DNA from: UM-FILTER-42-14 sp964586055
GTDB taxonomy: Bacteria > Patescibacteriota > Microgenomatia > UBA1400 > PJMF01
DNA: 62,773 bases
Direction: 5' to 3'
Assembly: GCA_964586055.1 (NCBI GenBank)
Contig: CAZPFX010000002.1
Location: 1 to 62,773, forward strand
Below the pieces are notes generated by a model. That model did not search any database. It was not told the DNA's origin and worked only from the letters and a program-made list of their open reading frames with translations. This document shows, piece by piece, positions 43,684 through 53,158 of this stretch (positions are counted from its first letter, which is position 1; each line of letters starts with the position of its first letter). The translations under genes and the position numbers were made by a program.

Positions 43684-44730
43684 ATGCAGTCATTTGGAAT
43701 TGCCCTTGGAGTCTTGTTGTTTTCGTTTATCTTAACGTCTGTAGCGATTATTCCATTTATTAACTTACTCTATTCGCTTCGTTTTCAGAGACAGAAGCAA
43801 ATGTCGACGGATAATTTCGGCAAGCTCACCCCAATATTTAACAAATTTCACGCGATAAAAACTGGCGTCCCGGTCGGAGGAGGTCTCTTGGTTATTGCAG
43901 TTGTTTCAATTGTATTTGCAGCTCTCTTGCCGTTATTGAAGTTTTTTGGTCAAGAAATTACGAGCGTGCATCGATCCATTGGTGCCGAGATCAATATCAT
44001 TTTTTTCTCATTCTTTTCATTTGGAATTCTTGGCCTCTACGACGATATCAAAAAGTTTTTTAAGATCCCTAAGAGCGGATTTTTCGGCCTGAGAATGAAA
44101 CACAAATTTATACTTGAGATAATTCTAGCCTCCATTATTAGCATAATGATGTATAGCCAGCTTGGAATTTCATTTATAAACATTCCTTTCATTGGTACAT
44201 TTAATCTTGGTTTAATGTTTATTCCTTTTGCGACTTTTACTATCGTTGCTTTTGCTAACGCCATTAATATTACCGATGGCTTGGATGGACTAGCGGCTGG
44301 ATCTCTGATGATTTCACTTTTTGGGCTTTGGCTTTTGTCAGCCTCGATTCTTGATGTTCCCTTGTCGATTTTTATAGCAGTCTGGATTGGATCTCTAATT
44401 TCTTTTCTATACTTTAATGTTTTCCCGGCTAGATTATTCATGGGCGATGTTGGCTCTCTTTCTTTTGGGGCAACCCTGGCTGTTATAGGATTACTTCTGG
44501 GGAAAGTCTTTGCCCTTGTAGTAATTGGCTTTATTTTTGTCTTAGAGATTTCAAGTTCTTTGGCTCAACTGATGAGTAAAAAATTCAGAAATAAAAGGAT
44601 TTTACCAGCCGCTCCACTTCACCTAACTCTCCAATCTCTTGGTTGGGAAGAACCTAAGATTGTTCAGCGCGCGTGGTTAATACAGATCATGTTAACAATT
44701 TTTGGTGTTTGGCTAACCATAATTCGATGA
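43684..44730 (+). CDS. mraY: Phospho-MurNAc-pentapeptide transferase MraY
   Basis: 348 residues with about ten membrane helices. The catalytic acidic motifs are present: GLYDDIKKF near residues 118-126 and NITDGLDGLAAGS near 196-208, with FMGDVGSLSFG near 254-264. The C-terminal loop, normally containing a His-His-His motif, reads APLHLTLQSLGWEEPKIV: one His remains. MraY makes lipid I from UDP-MurNAc-pentapeptide and undecaprenyl phosphate. It overlaps ftsW by ATGA. Confidence 0.93.
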   Translation: MQSFGIALGVLLFSFILTSVAIIPFINLLYSLRFQRQKQMSTDNFGKLTPIFNKFHAIKTGVPVGGGLLVIAVVSIVFAALLPLLKFFGQEITSVHRSIGAEINIIFFSFFSFGILGLYDDIKKFFKIPKSGFFGLRMKHKFILEIILASIISIMMYSQLGISFINIPFIGTFNLGLMFIPFATFTIVAFANAINITDGLDGLAAGSLMISLFGLWLLSASILDVPLSIFIAVWIGSLISFLYFNVFPARLFMGDVGSLSFGATLAVIGLLLGKVFALVVIGFIFVLEISSSLAQLMSKKFRNKRILPAAPLHLTLQSLGWEEPKIVQRAWLIQIMLTIFGVWLTIIR

Positions 44731-45809
44731 AGCAAAAAAAATCCCTGGCTCGATTTGATCGCATGCTTTTTATAGTAATTATTTCTTTAAGTTTGCTTGG
44801 GTTTTTGCTAATGTTCGATAGCTCGGTGATAGAGAGTTACCAAACTTTCGGATCGCCATACGCCTTAATAAGGCAACAAGCTTTTGGTTTACTTCTTGGT
44901 TGTCTTGTCTTCATCGGTACTTTCGTGATATCGCCAAAGGTCTGGATTAAGTTTGGAAAAATTGGTTACCTCATTGGCATAATTCTCTTGGCTCTAGTTT
45001 TTGTCCCAGGAATAGGGGTAGAGCTTAACGGAGCCCATCGCTGGTTGAACGTTGGCTTTACTTTGTTACAACCTGTCGAAATATTTAAGTTCTTATTTAT
45101 CGCTGCAATGGCCAAGTGGTTTTCCGAACATCAACGAATCAAACCGTTTCTAGCTGTAACGGCAATTCCAGTCGTTTTGTTGTTACTTCAGCCTGACCTT
45201 GGATCGACTCTACTGCTCATCCTAATCGCAGTAGGTATGTTTTTCTTGGCAGGTGGCTCTCTAAAAAAAATCAGCCTCATCGGAATAAGCATAGTGCCTT
45301 TGGTGCTTTTGGCCATATTTATGTCACCATACAGACTTGAGAGGCTAAAGACATTTCTCGATCCGAACTACGACCCACTAGGTAGTAGTTTCCATATGCA
45401 CCAGGCGATAGTAGCCATAGGTGGGGGAGGTTTCTTTGGCAAAGGGGTTGGAAATTCTAGTCAAAAATTTTCTTATCTGCCAGAGACGAGCACAGATTCA
45501 ATCTTTGCTATAGTTGGCGAGGAACTTGGGTTTGTCGGAGCTTTTGGATTATTATTGCTTTTCGGATTGTTTTTTTGGTTGGTCTACAAAATTGCTCAGA
45601 GTCCTGATAATTCTCCTGAAGAGAGACTTCTGGTTTTTGGCATATTAATATGGATAGCTGGTCAGACCATTTTGAACCTGTCAGCAATCGTTGGCTTGAT
45701 TCCGCTTACTGGAACACCCCTGCCATTTTTCTCGTATGGTAGATCATCTTTGATCATGATATTGTTTGCCTCAGGTACTATTTTGCAAATTGCACGACAG
45801 AGCAGATGA
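44727..45809 (+). CDS. ftsW: FtsW, SEDS-family lipid II glycosyltransferase for division
   Basis: 360 residues, about ten membrane helices. VELNGAHRWLNVGFTLLQPVEIFKF, LLQPDLGSTLLL, GGGGFFGKGVGNSSQKFSYLPE and TDSIFAIVGEELGF are SEDS signatures, including the Glu-Pro-like and catalytic Asp-bearing loops. The start at ATG 44727 overlaps the mraY stop (ATGA); the upstream frame is only overlap. With FtsI it polymerises septal peptidoglycan. A second SEDS gene lies at 53155. The murG start overlaps the stop. Confidence 0.94.
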   Translation: MKQKKSLARFDRMLFIVIISLSLLGFLLMFDSSVIESYQTFGSPYALIRQQAFGLLLGCLVFIGTFVISPKVWIKFGKIGYLIGIILLALVFVPGIGVELNGAHRWLNVGFTLLQPVEIFKFLFIAAMAKWFSEHQRIKPFLAVTAIPVVLLLLQPDLGSTLLLILIAVGMFFLAGGSLKKISLIGISIVPLVLLAIFMSPYRLERLKTFLDPNYDPLGSSFHMHQAIVAIGGGGFFGKGVGNSSQKFSYLPETSTDSIFAIVGEELGFVGAFGLLLLFGLFFWLVYKIAQSPDNSPEERLLVFGILIWIAGQTILNLSAIVGLIPLTGTPLPFFSYGRSSLIMILFASGTILQIARQSR

Positions 45810-46924
45810 AAATTTTAATTAGCGGTGGTCATTTAACTCCAGCGCTGGCCTTTATTGATTTTGTAAAAACTCAAAAAAATGTAGAGATGGTTTTTGTCGG
45901 TCGCATTTATTCCCAAGAGCGATCAAAACAGCGCTCTCATGAAAGCGAGGAAGTTTTAAAGAGAGACATTAAGTTCATCCCTTTCAGATCGGGAAAACTT
46001 CTTCCATCCTTTAGTATTTTCGCCCTAAAAGAACTTGGAATGTTGATCAAGGGTTTCTTTCACGCTTGTCTGATTATCAGATCTGAGAAACCGAGTCTAG
46101 TTATGACTTTTGGTGGTTACCTGGCGGTACCATTGGCTATTTCAGCCTGGCTACATAGAATTCCGGTTGTCCTTCATGAGCAAACTTCGGTTGTTGGGAT
46201 TAGTAATTCTTTGATCGGAAAAATCGCAACTTTAGTAGCTGTTTCATATCCACACGTTGAGAAATCTTTTGCTGGTAGAGACGTGGTTGTGACTGGCAAT
46301 TTACTCAGAAACCAATTGCTTGACGACAAAGTGAAGAGACCTGCATGGCTATCGGCTACATCAACGAAGCCAATTTTATATATAACTGGCGGCAATCAAG
46401 GTTCTGAAGTCATTAATACTACTGTGCTCCAACTCCTGCCCCAGATAACTCGCGACTGGCTAGTGGTGCATCAGTGTGGAACTGTGAGTGAGCAAAGTGA
46501 TTATCAAAAAATTCTCAAGGATGAAAGTCGAAAGCTTTCGGTCGCAGCTAGGGAAAGATACGCCGTTAGAGAGTGGATAAATGAAAAAGAACTTGCATGG
46601 ATTTATCAAAACTGCACGGCAGCAATATCTCGATCTGGTGCTAACACTACCTATGAGTTTCTCTTTTTTGCAATCCCTTCCATTCTTATTCCCCTACCAT
46701 TTTCACCTCGCCAGGAACAACAAAAGAATGCTGAGTTTTTAGCAAAGATGGGTGGAGCAGTCTTATTAACTCAAAAAGAATTGTCAGCTCAATCACTCCG
46801 AGCTGCGCTATCGGATCTACAAAAAAATGTACGTAGATATAAAAACAAGCTTCGAAAAAATACCCCAGAGGCGGGAGGAGCGAAGCGCCTGTGGCAAGCA
46901 TTGCTAAAACGCGGTTTGGTCTAG
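45806..46924 (+). CDS. murG: MurG, UDP-GlcNAc-lipid I transferase
   Basis: 372 residues, GT-B fold (GT28). The start KILISGGHLTPALAFIDF corresponds to the glycine-rich loop, which is usually G-G-T-G-G-H and here is shortened to S-G-G-H. MTFGGYLAVPLAISAW, LHEQTSVVGISNSLIG, ITGGNQGSEVINTTV and SRSGANTTYEFLFFAIPSILIPLP, then REQ-type RQEQQKNAEFL, match the rest of the family. It adds GlcNAc to lipid I to give lipid II. It overlaps ftsW by ATGA. Confidence 0.93.
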   Translation: MKILISGGHLTPALAFIDFVKTQKNVEMVFVGRIYSQERSKQRSHESEEVLKRDIKFIPFRSGKLLPSFSIFALKELGMLIKGFFHACLIIRSEKPSLVMTFGGYLAVPLAISAWLHRIPVVLHEQTSVVGISNSLIGKIATLVAVSYPHVEKSFAGRDVVVTGNLLRNQLLDDKVKRPAWLSATSTKPILYITGGNQGSEVINTTVLQLLPQITRDWLVVHQCGTVSEQSDYQKILKDESRKLSVAARERYAVREWINEKELAWIYQNCTAAISRSGANTTYEFLFFAIPSILIPLPFSPRQEQQKNAEFLAKMGGAVLLTQKELSAQSLRAALSDLQKNVRRYKNKLRKNTPEAGGAKRLWQALLKRGLV

Positions 46925-46937
46925 ATGGATTGAGTTT

Positions 46938-47645
46938 ATGAAGCACAAACTTCTCTCACTTCTTGGACTAACTTTAGCCATCCTTGTCTTTTTTATTTTG
47001 CTTCGCCAGCAGATATTCATTGTTAGGCAGCTATTATGTGTTCTCGAGGATGGTTTAAGTTGTGATGACAAAATTGCCAACTCTGTTTTGGAGAAAACTC
47101 CACTTCTTTTCACTGATTTTTATCAGAATCAGGCCCTGAATGAGATTCTTAACACTCAGCAGCTTCAGCTGGTAGATTATAAAATTATTTTTCCTGGAGA
47201 ATTGCAAATAATTGTTAGAGACGAGCCAGTTATCTATAGTCTCATCCTGCCCGACTCAACCAGGTTCTTTGTGACAAAGTCCGGAAAGATCATTTCTAAA
47301 TCAGAGAATCGAGAAGAGGGAATGTCTGAAATCGTGATTTCTGATGCCGAAGTCGAAATAATTGGTGAAAGTATGGTCTTGCCAAATGCCCACTCAACTT
47401 TCGTCGAATTAAAGAGAGTTTTAGAAGAAAATGAACTTGAGCTAAAGGATTTAGTCTGGAAATCAGATCATGAGCTGAGAGTTAAGCTCAAATCAGGACA
47501 ACAGCTAGTCATAGATCCTGATAACATTACCACCCTTTCTGAGACGATACCCGCGGCTCTCCAGGCGGCCGCTAGGAATTCTAGTGATGAAAAAATAGAG
47601 ATAGATTTTCGTTTTGCCCTGCCAGTACTACGCACACCTCAATAA
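46938..47645 (+). CDS. ftsQ: FtsQ/DivIB-like division protein
   Basis: 235 residues: one membrane helix at about residues 5-22, then a POTRA-like first domain (VLEKTPLLFTDFYQNQALNEIL, with the following QLVDYKIIFPGELQIIVRDE, whose last part is the typical strand of FtsQ ending in E-P-V). A beta domain with SRFFVTKSGKIISKSE-like text follows. FtsQ proteins link FtsL/FtsB to the divisome. Position between murG and ftsA supports it; sequence similarity in this family is always low. Confidence 0.8.
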   Translation: MKHKLLSLLGLTLAILVFFILLRQQIFIVRQLLCVLEDGLSCDDKIANSVLEKTPLLFTDFYQNQALNEILNTQQLQLVDYKIIFPGELQIIVRDEPVIYSLILPDSTRFFVTKSGKIISKSENREEGMSEIVISDAEVEIIGESMVLPNAHSTFVELKRVLEENELELKDLVWKSDHELRVKLKSGQQLVIDPDNITTLSETIPAALQAAARNSSDEKIEIDFRFALPVLRTPQ

Positions 47646-47651
47646 ATTTGC

Positions 47652-47665
47652 TATGCTACGATAAT
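47652..47665 (+). promoter_or_regulatory. Candidate ftsA promoter elements
   Basis: Two possible -10 boxes: TATGCT preceded by TGC (47652-47657) and GATAAT (47660-47665). The second lies 7 nt before the ATG at 47673, matching the leaderless spacing seen elsewhere. Confidence 0.5.
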
Positions 47666-47672
47666 CAATTCT

Positions 47673-48974
47673 ATGGCATCACAACGTGTAATCACCGCAA
47701 TCGATATCGGCACTGACAAGTGTGCGACTCTTATCTCCACTGTCGACGACAATGGACAGCTTCAAGTGGTTGGTGTATCGGTCGTTCCTTCAAAAGGAAT
47801 GCGCAGAAGTCAAATTATTGATCTGGAAAAAGTACTAGAAACCATCACAGAAAGCCTCGATGGAGCAGAGCGCATGGCTGGTTTTGAAATTCAGTCTGCT
47901 TATGTTTCAGTTGCTGGAACTCATATTACTTCTAGAAACTCAAAGGGAGTTGTCGCAGTTGCTTCTCCTAATCAAGAAATAACTCGCTCTGATGTCACCA
48001 GAGTCACTGACGCTGCTCGCGCCTTGTCATTGCCATCAGATCGACAAATAATTCATGTCATTCCCAATGCGTATAAAGTTGACTCCCAAGATGGTATTAA
48101 AGATCCAGTTGGCATGACTGGAGTTAGACTTGAATCTGAAGCTCACATCATTACTGGTCTGAGTACAACTTTGGTGAATATTGAGAAATGCCTTCAAGAC
48201 CTTGGTCTAGCTGTCGATGGCTTTGTTTTTGCAGGTCTGGCTTCTTCATTGGTTACCTTGTCTGAAACTGAAAAAGAGCTTGGTGTAGCTGTTGTAGATA
48301 TTGGCGCAGGATCTACGTCTATTTGTGTTTACCAAGAAGGTTCACTTATTTTCTCAGCCTCAGTGCCAATTGGAGCTCGTCACATTACTCAAGATATTGC
48401 CCTTGGATGCAGAGTTAGCTTAGAGACAGCTGAAAAAATTAAACTTTCCCTCAGTAAGGAAGAGCAGCAATTGTCTAGACCTCACGCTGGAGAATCAAAA
48501 GAAGACTTCATAGCTCGAAAGAAAAAAGCTGACCAACTTAAGCTGTCGGATTTTGGCGTTGATGATGGTGAATCATTATCGAGAAAAACAGTAATTGACG
48601 GCATCATGGTGCCTAGAATTCAAGAAATATTTTCCTTAATAAGCGACCAACTTGAAGATGCTAACATTATTTCTGAAATTCCCGCTGGAATCGTTGTCAC
48701 CGGTGGTGGTGCTGATACAGTGAGAATGGTTGAGGTCGGTAAGCAAGAATTAAAGCTTTCTGTTCGCGTTGGTCAGCCTGAAGAACTAAAGGGCTTGACT
48801 AGCGATATTCACAAACCTTCTTTTGCCACCAGCATAGGACTGCTAGTTTATGGAAAAGCGCATGGGGGTGGTACAGCAAAACGTTCTTTCTCCCTAAATT
48901 TCCTTGGTTCAAGGCCAAGTTTTTCCTCAATCACCAATTGGTTTAAGAAAGTAATAACCTCAGTATTACCGTAA
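47673..48974 (+). CDS. ftsA: Cell division protein FtsA
   Basis: 433 residues, actin fold. AIDIGTDKCATLI is the first phosphate loop; GMRRSQIIDLEKVLETI and the SHS2-like 1C region follow; VAVVDIGAGSTSICVYQ is the second phosphate loop; IVVTGGGADTVRMVE is the adenosine motif. The end SFSSITNWFKKVITSVLP fits the amphipathic membrane-targeting helix. FtsA tethers FtsZ to the membrane. It is followed by ftsZ after 58 nt with its own promoter. Confidence 0.96.
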   Translation: MASQRVITAIDIGTDKCATLISTVDDNGQLQVVGVSVVPSKGMRRSQIIDLEKVLETITESLDGAERMAGFEIQSAYVSVAGTHITSRNSKGVVAVASPNQEITRSDVTRVTDAARALSLPSDRQIIHVIPNAYKVDSQDGIKDPVGMTGVRLESEAHIITGLSTTLVNIEKCLQDLGLAVDGFVFAGLASSLVTLSETEKELGVAVVDIGAGSTSICVYQEGSLIFSASVPIGARHITQDIALGCRVSLETAEKIKLSLSKEEQQLSRPHAGESKEDFIARKKKADQLKLSDFGVDDGESLSRKTVIDGIMVPRIQEIFSLISDQLEDANIISEIPAGIVVTGGGADTVRMVEVGKQELKLSVRVGQPEELKGLTSDIHKPSFATSIGLLVYGKAHGGGTAKRSFSLNFLGSRPSFSSITNWFKKVITSVLP

Positions 48975-48989
48975 AGAATAGAGATCTGG

Positions 48990-49017
48990 TTGATTCTACT
49001 TTTAGAAGTGATACACT
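48990..49017 (+). promoter_or_regulatory. Candidate ftsZ promoter
   Basis: TTGATT (48990-48995), 16-nt spacer, TACACT (49012-49017), 15 nt before the ATG at 49033. Confidence 0.5.
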
Positions 49018-49032
49018 GCGAGATATATCGAT

Positions 49033-50316
49033 ATGGCATTAGTTAAACCCTCAAATACTACATTCGCAAAGATCAAAGTAATTGGCATTGGTGGTGGTGG
49101 CAGTAACGCTGTTAATTCCATGATTAGTTCTAAGCAAATCCAGGGTGTTGAGTTTATTGCTATTAACACAGATGCCCAGGCATTATTAACTTCACAAGCA
49201 GACACGAAACTCCAAATTGGCTCAAACTTTACTAAGGGCCTCGGCTCAGGTGCTGACCCAGAAGTAGGTAGAACTGCAGCTGAAGAGTCTTACGACAAAC
49301 TCAAAGATCTACTTTTTGATACAGATATGGTTTTCTTAACGGCAGGTATGGGTGGAGGCACCGGTACCGGAGCCACGCCAGTCATTGCCGAGATTGCGAA
49401 AGAATCAGGAGCTTTGACTGTCGCAGTTGTTACCAAGCCATTTGCTTTTGAGGGCGTGAGGAGAATGCAGTCTGCCGTTGAAGGTATCGATTTATTAAAA
49501 AGTTCAGTCGACACACTAATTGTTATTCCTAACCAAAGATTAATGGATGTGGTAGACAGTAAAATGACTCTACTCGACGCCTTCAGATTGGCTGATAACG
49601 TCTTGGGACAAGGTGTCCAGGGAATCTCAGACTTAATTACCGTGGCGGGCTTGATTAACGTTGATTTTGCAGATGTTAAAACCATTATGACTGACTCTGG
49701 CTCAGCTCTGATGGGAATTGGTGAAGCTAGCGGTGAAAATAGAGCTTCGACAGCTGCTCGCATGGCAGTTGCTTCACCACTGCTTGAAGTTTCGATAGAC
49801 GGAGCAAAGGGAATTCTCTTCAATGTCACTGGTGGTCCTGATATGACTATGACTGAAGTTTCAGATGCTTCTCAGATAATTGCTAATGCTGCAGATCCAG
49901 ATGCCAACATAATTTTCGGAGCAACAATCGATGAGGAAATGGGCAACAAGATCAAGATAAGTGTTATCGCTACTGGCTTTGATGAGCAGCAAATGGGTTA
50001 TAGTCGACCAAACACAGCTATGTTTGGTGCTTACAGCAGACAATCAGAAAATAGATCTAAGCCAAAATCTCAAGAGCCCGAGCCAGAGGCAGAAATGAAA
50101 ATTGATCGAGCGCCAAGTGGGTACACGCAACCCCTAACAACGGGACAGTTGACCTCAGCTAACGCCGATGAATCACCTTTTGTTCAGTCAGAAGAATTTG
50201 ACAAAACAAGCAAGTCTCCTTCTAATAGTGCCAAGACAAGGTCGGAAAAATCTGATGCTGTTGATGAGCCATTTGGTCAATTTGAGATTCCTGCATTTTT
50301 GCGCAGGAAAAAGTAA
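49033..50316 (+). CDS. ftsZ: Cell division GTPase FtsZ
   Basis: 427 residues. Tubulin/FtsZ GTP-binding loops are intact: VIGIGGGGSNAVNSMI, then AINTDAQAL, GMGGGTGTGATPVIAE, and the T7 loop NVDFADVKTIM with the catalytic Asp. A flexible charged linker (about residues 325-412) leads to the conserved C-terminal peptide GQFEIPAFLRRKK, which binds FtsA. Full length with no missing motif. It forms the division ring. Confidence 0.98.
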   Translation: MALVKPSNTTFAKIKVIGIGGGGSNAVNSMISSKQIQGVEFIAINTDAQALLTSQADTKLQIGSNFTKGLGSGADPEVGRTAAEESYDKLKDLLFDTDMVFLTAGMGGGTGTGATPVIAEIAKESGALTVAVVTKPFAFEGVRRMQSAVEGIDLLKSSVDTLIVIPNQRLMDVVDSKMTLLDAFRLADNVLGQGVQGISDLITVAGLINVDFADVKTIMTDSGSALMGIGEASGENRASTAARMAVASPLLEVSIDGAKGILFNVTGGPDMTMTEVSDASQIIANAADPDANIIFGATIDEEMGNKIKISVIATGFDEQQMGYSRPNTAMFGAYSRQSENRSKPKSQEPEPEAEMKIDRAPSGYTQPLTTGQLTSANADESPFVQSEEFDKTSKSPSNSAKTRSEKSDAVDEPFGQFEIPAFLRRKK

Positions 50317-50329
50317 GTTAGAATAGCCT

Positions 50330-53158
50330 ATGGCAAAACGCGTCGCATTGTTTCCATCAAAACTTGAAATCCCCGAATTAGAAAAGTCCGTGCTTGAGTT
50401 CTGGAAAAAAGACGACACTTTCAAAAAATCAGTTGATCAAAGACCCCTCGACAAGCAGTACGTATTTTACGATGGACCTCCATTCGCAACTGGCATGCCA
50501 CACGCAGGCCATCTTTTGGGATCCACAAGTAAAGACTTAATCCCGCGATACTGGACCATGAAGGGTTACAGAGTTGAGAGAATATGGGGTTGGGACTGCC
50601 ATGGTTTGCCAATCGAAAATATGATCGAAGGTCAGCTCAATCTCAAGGGTGGAAAGAAGCAAATTGAGGAGCTTGGTATTGACGTTTTTAATCAAGCGTG
50701 CCGCTCAGAAGTCCTTAGACTCGATTCAGAGTGGGAGAGAGTAATCGAACGCATCGGTCGCTGGGTAGATTTCGATAATAACTATAAAACCATGGATACA
50801 AGCTACATGGAATCTGTCTGGTGGGGCTTCCAACAAATGAATGAAAAAGGGCTTGTTTATGAAGGCAAAAAAGTAATTTTATACTGTCCTCGTTGCTCCA
50901 CACCTCTCTCAAATTTTGAGATAGCTATGGATAACAGTTACAGCACAGTCACTGACTGGGCGACTACTTATAAATACAAAGTGGTGGGACAAGAGAATAC
51001 TTACTTATTAGCTTGGTCCACGACCCCTTGGAATAAATTAGCTACACCGGCTTTAGCTGTGAATCCCGATCTTCAGTATGTGACTGTGGAACAAAATGGC
51101 GAAAAATACATTTTGGCCGAATCAAGACTGAGCATGTTGCATGAGAAACCCGAATATAAGGTGGTTGAAAAACACCTGGGGAGTGAATTAACTGCTCTCA
51201 AATTTGAGCCTCACTATGATTTCTATCCCAACAGAACCGAAAATGAAAGAATTGGCGTTTTAGTGGCCGACTCTTTTGTCACCGATGACGAGGGAACGGG
51301 AGTAGTAACTTTGGCTGTTTACGGTGAGGATGACTATCGCGTCATGCAAAAAGAGAATATCCAAATTGTTGAGCATGTTGATGATGAGGGTAAGCTCAAG
51401 CCTGAGGTAAAACCTTGGGCAGGTATGTTTATTCTCAAAGTAAACGATAAAGTTAATGAAGATCTAGAAGCTAGAAATCTTATTTATGCCAATGTGAAGC
51501 ATACTCACTCAGTCGCTGAGTGCTATCGTTGCAAGACTAGACTTTATTATGCGCCTCTTCCAGCCTGGTTTATTGACATTCAGAAATTAAAACCAGACCT
51601 TATAGCTGCAAATGAGAATATTTCCTGGTATCCAGGACATTTAAAGCATGGCCGCTTTGGCAAAGGGCTCGAGACTGCTCCTGATTGGAACATTTCTAGA
51701 TCCAGATACTGGGGAACTCCAATTCCAATTTGGAGATCAAAAGAAGGTCAAGACAGAGTTATAGGTTCTATAGAAGAGCTGAAGAGATGGGCCGTTGACC
51801 AAGAAGCTGCTAAAAATGTAACAGATATTCATCGTGAGAATATTGACTCAATTGAAGTTTGGGTTGATGATGCTAAGACTATAGTTGGCAGACGTGTGCC
51901 AGAGGTTTTCGACTGCTGGGTTGAATCTGGTTCTATGCCTTATGCCTCAAGACACTATCCTTTTGAGAATAAAGAGCTTTTTGAAAAGACTTATCCCGCT
52001 CAATTTGTCAGCGAGTACATTGCTCAGACGAGAGCTTGGTTTTATACCATGCACGTTATCTCTGTGGCCATTTTCGGTGGAAATGCCGTAGAAAACACTC
52101 TTACTACTGGAACAATTATGGCAGCTGATGGCTCAAAAATGAGCAAGTCAAAGCGAAACTTCACTGATCCAATGGAAATTGTCGAAAAAATGGGTGCCGA
52201 TAGCTTCAGGCTTTATTTGATGAGTTCGCCAGTGATGAGGTCAGAGAATATTAATTTTAACGAGAAAGAAATTTCCGATATTCGTAAAAAAGTTTTTGTA
52301 ATTTGGTACAACTGCCTCTCATTCTACAAACTTTATCGTCCTAGTGAGTCATTGTCTGGATTAGTTACCACAAAACCAAAACACATCCTTGATAGATGGA
52401 TTCTTAGCCGTACTCACACCCTAATTAGTGAGATTACCGAAGCGCTCGATAATTACGATACAGTTTCTTCAAGCAGACAACTCATGGCGTTTATCACAGA
52501 AATCTCAACCTGGTATCTTAGGAGAAGTCGTGATCGCTTCCGAGTAGAGGACAACCAAGAGGGGCTAGATGTCTTCGGAACTGTTCTGGCTTTAATGTCA
52601 CAACTTTTTGCGCCAGTGGCTCCTTTCTTCTCAGAATTTGTCCACAGTCAGGTCGTTGATGCCGATGGAAGCGTACACCTCACTGATTGGCCAGAAGCTC
52701 TTCCCGAGCTTCAAGACCAGAAACTTGAATCCGACATGACAAACATCAGAGTTATAGTTGAAAAAGTTCACGCTGCTCGAGCTGAGGCTGGAATTAAGTT
52801 GCGTCAACCGCTGGCGAAAATTCAGGTCACAGCTCCTTATGCTGAGGCCGATCCAGAAGTTATTCAGGTTCTTCTTGATGAGATCAATGTCAAAGAAGTT
52901 ATTTGGACCAAAGAAGATAACGCTGACTTAAGTGTTGTTTTAGATACAGTCTTGACCCCAGATTTAGAGGCAGAAGGGCAGGCAAGAGAGCTAATTCGTA
53001 ACATCCAAGTTTTGAGAAAACAATCAGGATTGGGTCGAGATGATGCGGCAACAGTGTCAGTTCCTAGCATTCCAGAAAAATGGCAAAAAGAAATCGAGCT
53101 TAAAACAAAAGTTAAACTCGTGTTAGGCGACGAGATGGGGTTGGTTGCGAAAGAATGA
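50330..53158 (+). CDS. ileS: Isoleucyl-tRNA synthetase (type 2-like)
   Basis: 942 residues, class Ia. The HIGH motif is HAGH in GMPHAGHLLGST; WGWDCHGLPIENMIE follows; KMSKS is exact in GSKMSKSKRNF. The CP1 editing domain is present (TTPWNKLATPALAV; DEGTGVVTLAVYGEDDY). The WDCHGLPIE form and C-terminal layout fit the eukaryote-like type 2 enzymes, which are often insensitive to mupirocin (family knowledge). It starts 13 nt after ftsZ with no room for a T-box leader. The stop overlaps rodA (ATGA). Confidence 0.96.
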   Translation: MAKRVALFPSKLEIPELEKSVLEFWKKDDTFKKSVDQRPLDKQYVFYDGPPFATGMPHAGHLLGSTSKDLIPRYWTMKGYRVERIWGWDCHGLPIENMIEGQLNLKGGKKQIEELGIDVFNQACRSEVLRLDSEWERVIERIGRWVDFDNNYKTMDTSYMESVWWGFQQMNEKGLVYEGKKVILYCPRCSTPLSNFEIAMDNSYSTVTDWATTYKYKVVGQENTYLLAWSTTPWNKLATPALAVNPDLQYVTVEQNGEKYILAESRLSMLHEKPEYKVVEKHLGSELTALKFEPHYDFYPNRTENERIGVLVADSFVTDDEGTGVVTLAVYGEDDYRVMQKENIQIVEHVDDEGKLKPEVKPWAGMFILKVNDKVNEDLEARNLIYANVKHTHSVAECYRCKTRLYYAPLPAWFIDIQKLKPDLIAANENISWYPGHLKHGRFGKGLETAPDWNISRSRYWGTPIPIWRSKEGQDRVIGSIEELKRWAVDQEAAKNVTDIHRENIDSIEVWVDDAKTIVGRRVPEVFDCWVESGSMPYASRHYPFENKELFEKTYPAQFVSEYIAQTRAWFYTMHVISVAIFGGNAVENTLTTGTIMAADGSKMSKSKRNFTDPMEIVEKMGADSFRLYLMSSPVMRSENINFNEKEISDIRKKVFVIWYNCLSFYKLYRPSESLSGLVTTKPKHILDRWILSRTHTLISEITEALDNYDTVSSSRQLMAFITEISTWYLRRSRDRFRVEDNQEGLDVFGTVLALMSQLFAPVAPFFSEFVHSQVVDADGSVHLTDWPEALPELQDQKLESDMTNIRVIVEKVHAARAEAGIKLRQPLAKIQVTAPYAEADPEVIQVLLDEINVKEVIWTKEDNADLSVVLDTVLTPDLEAEGQARELIRNIQVLRKQSGLGRDDAATVSVPSIPEKWQKEIELKTKVKLVLGDEMGLVAKE

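Noticed and set aside
44727..46924. UGA read as glycine (as in some CPR lineages)
   Set aside because: ftsW, murC-murB and ileS end normally at TGA at the expected family length, so the standard code applies.
50317..50329. T-box or other leader element before ileS
   Set aside because: Only 13 nt separate ftsZ and ileS.
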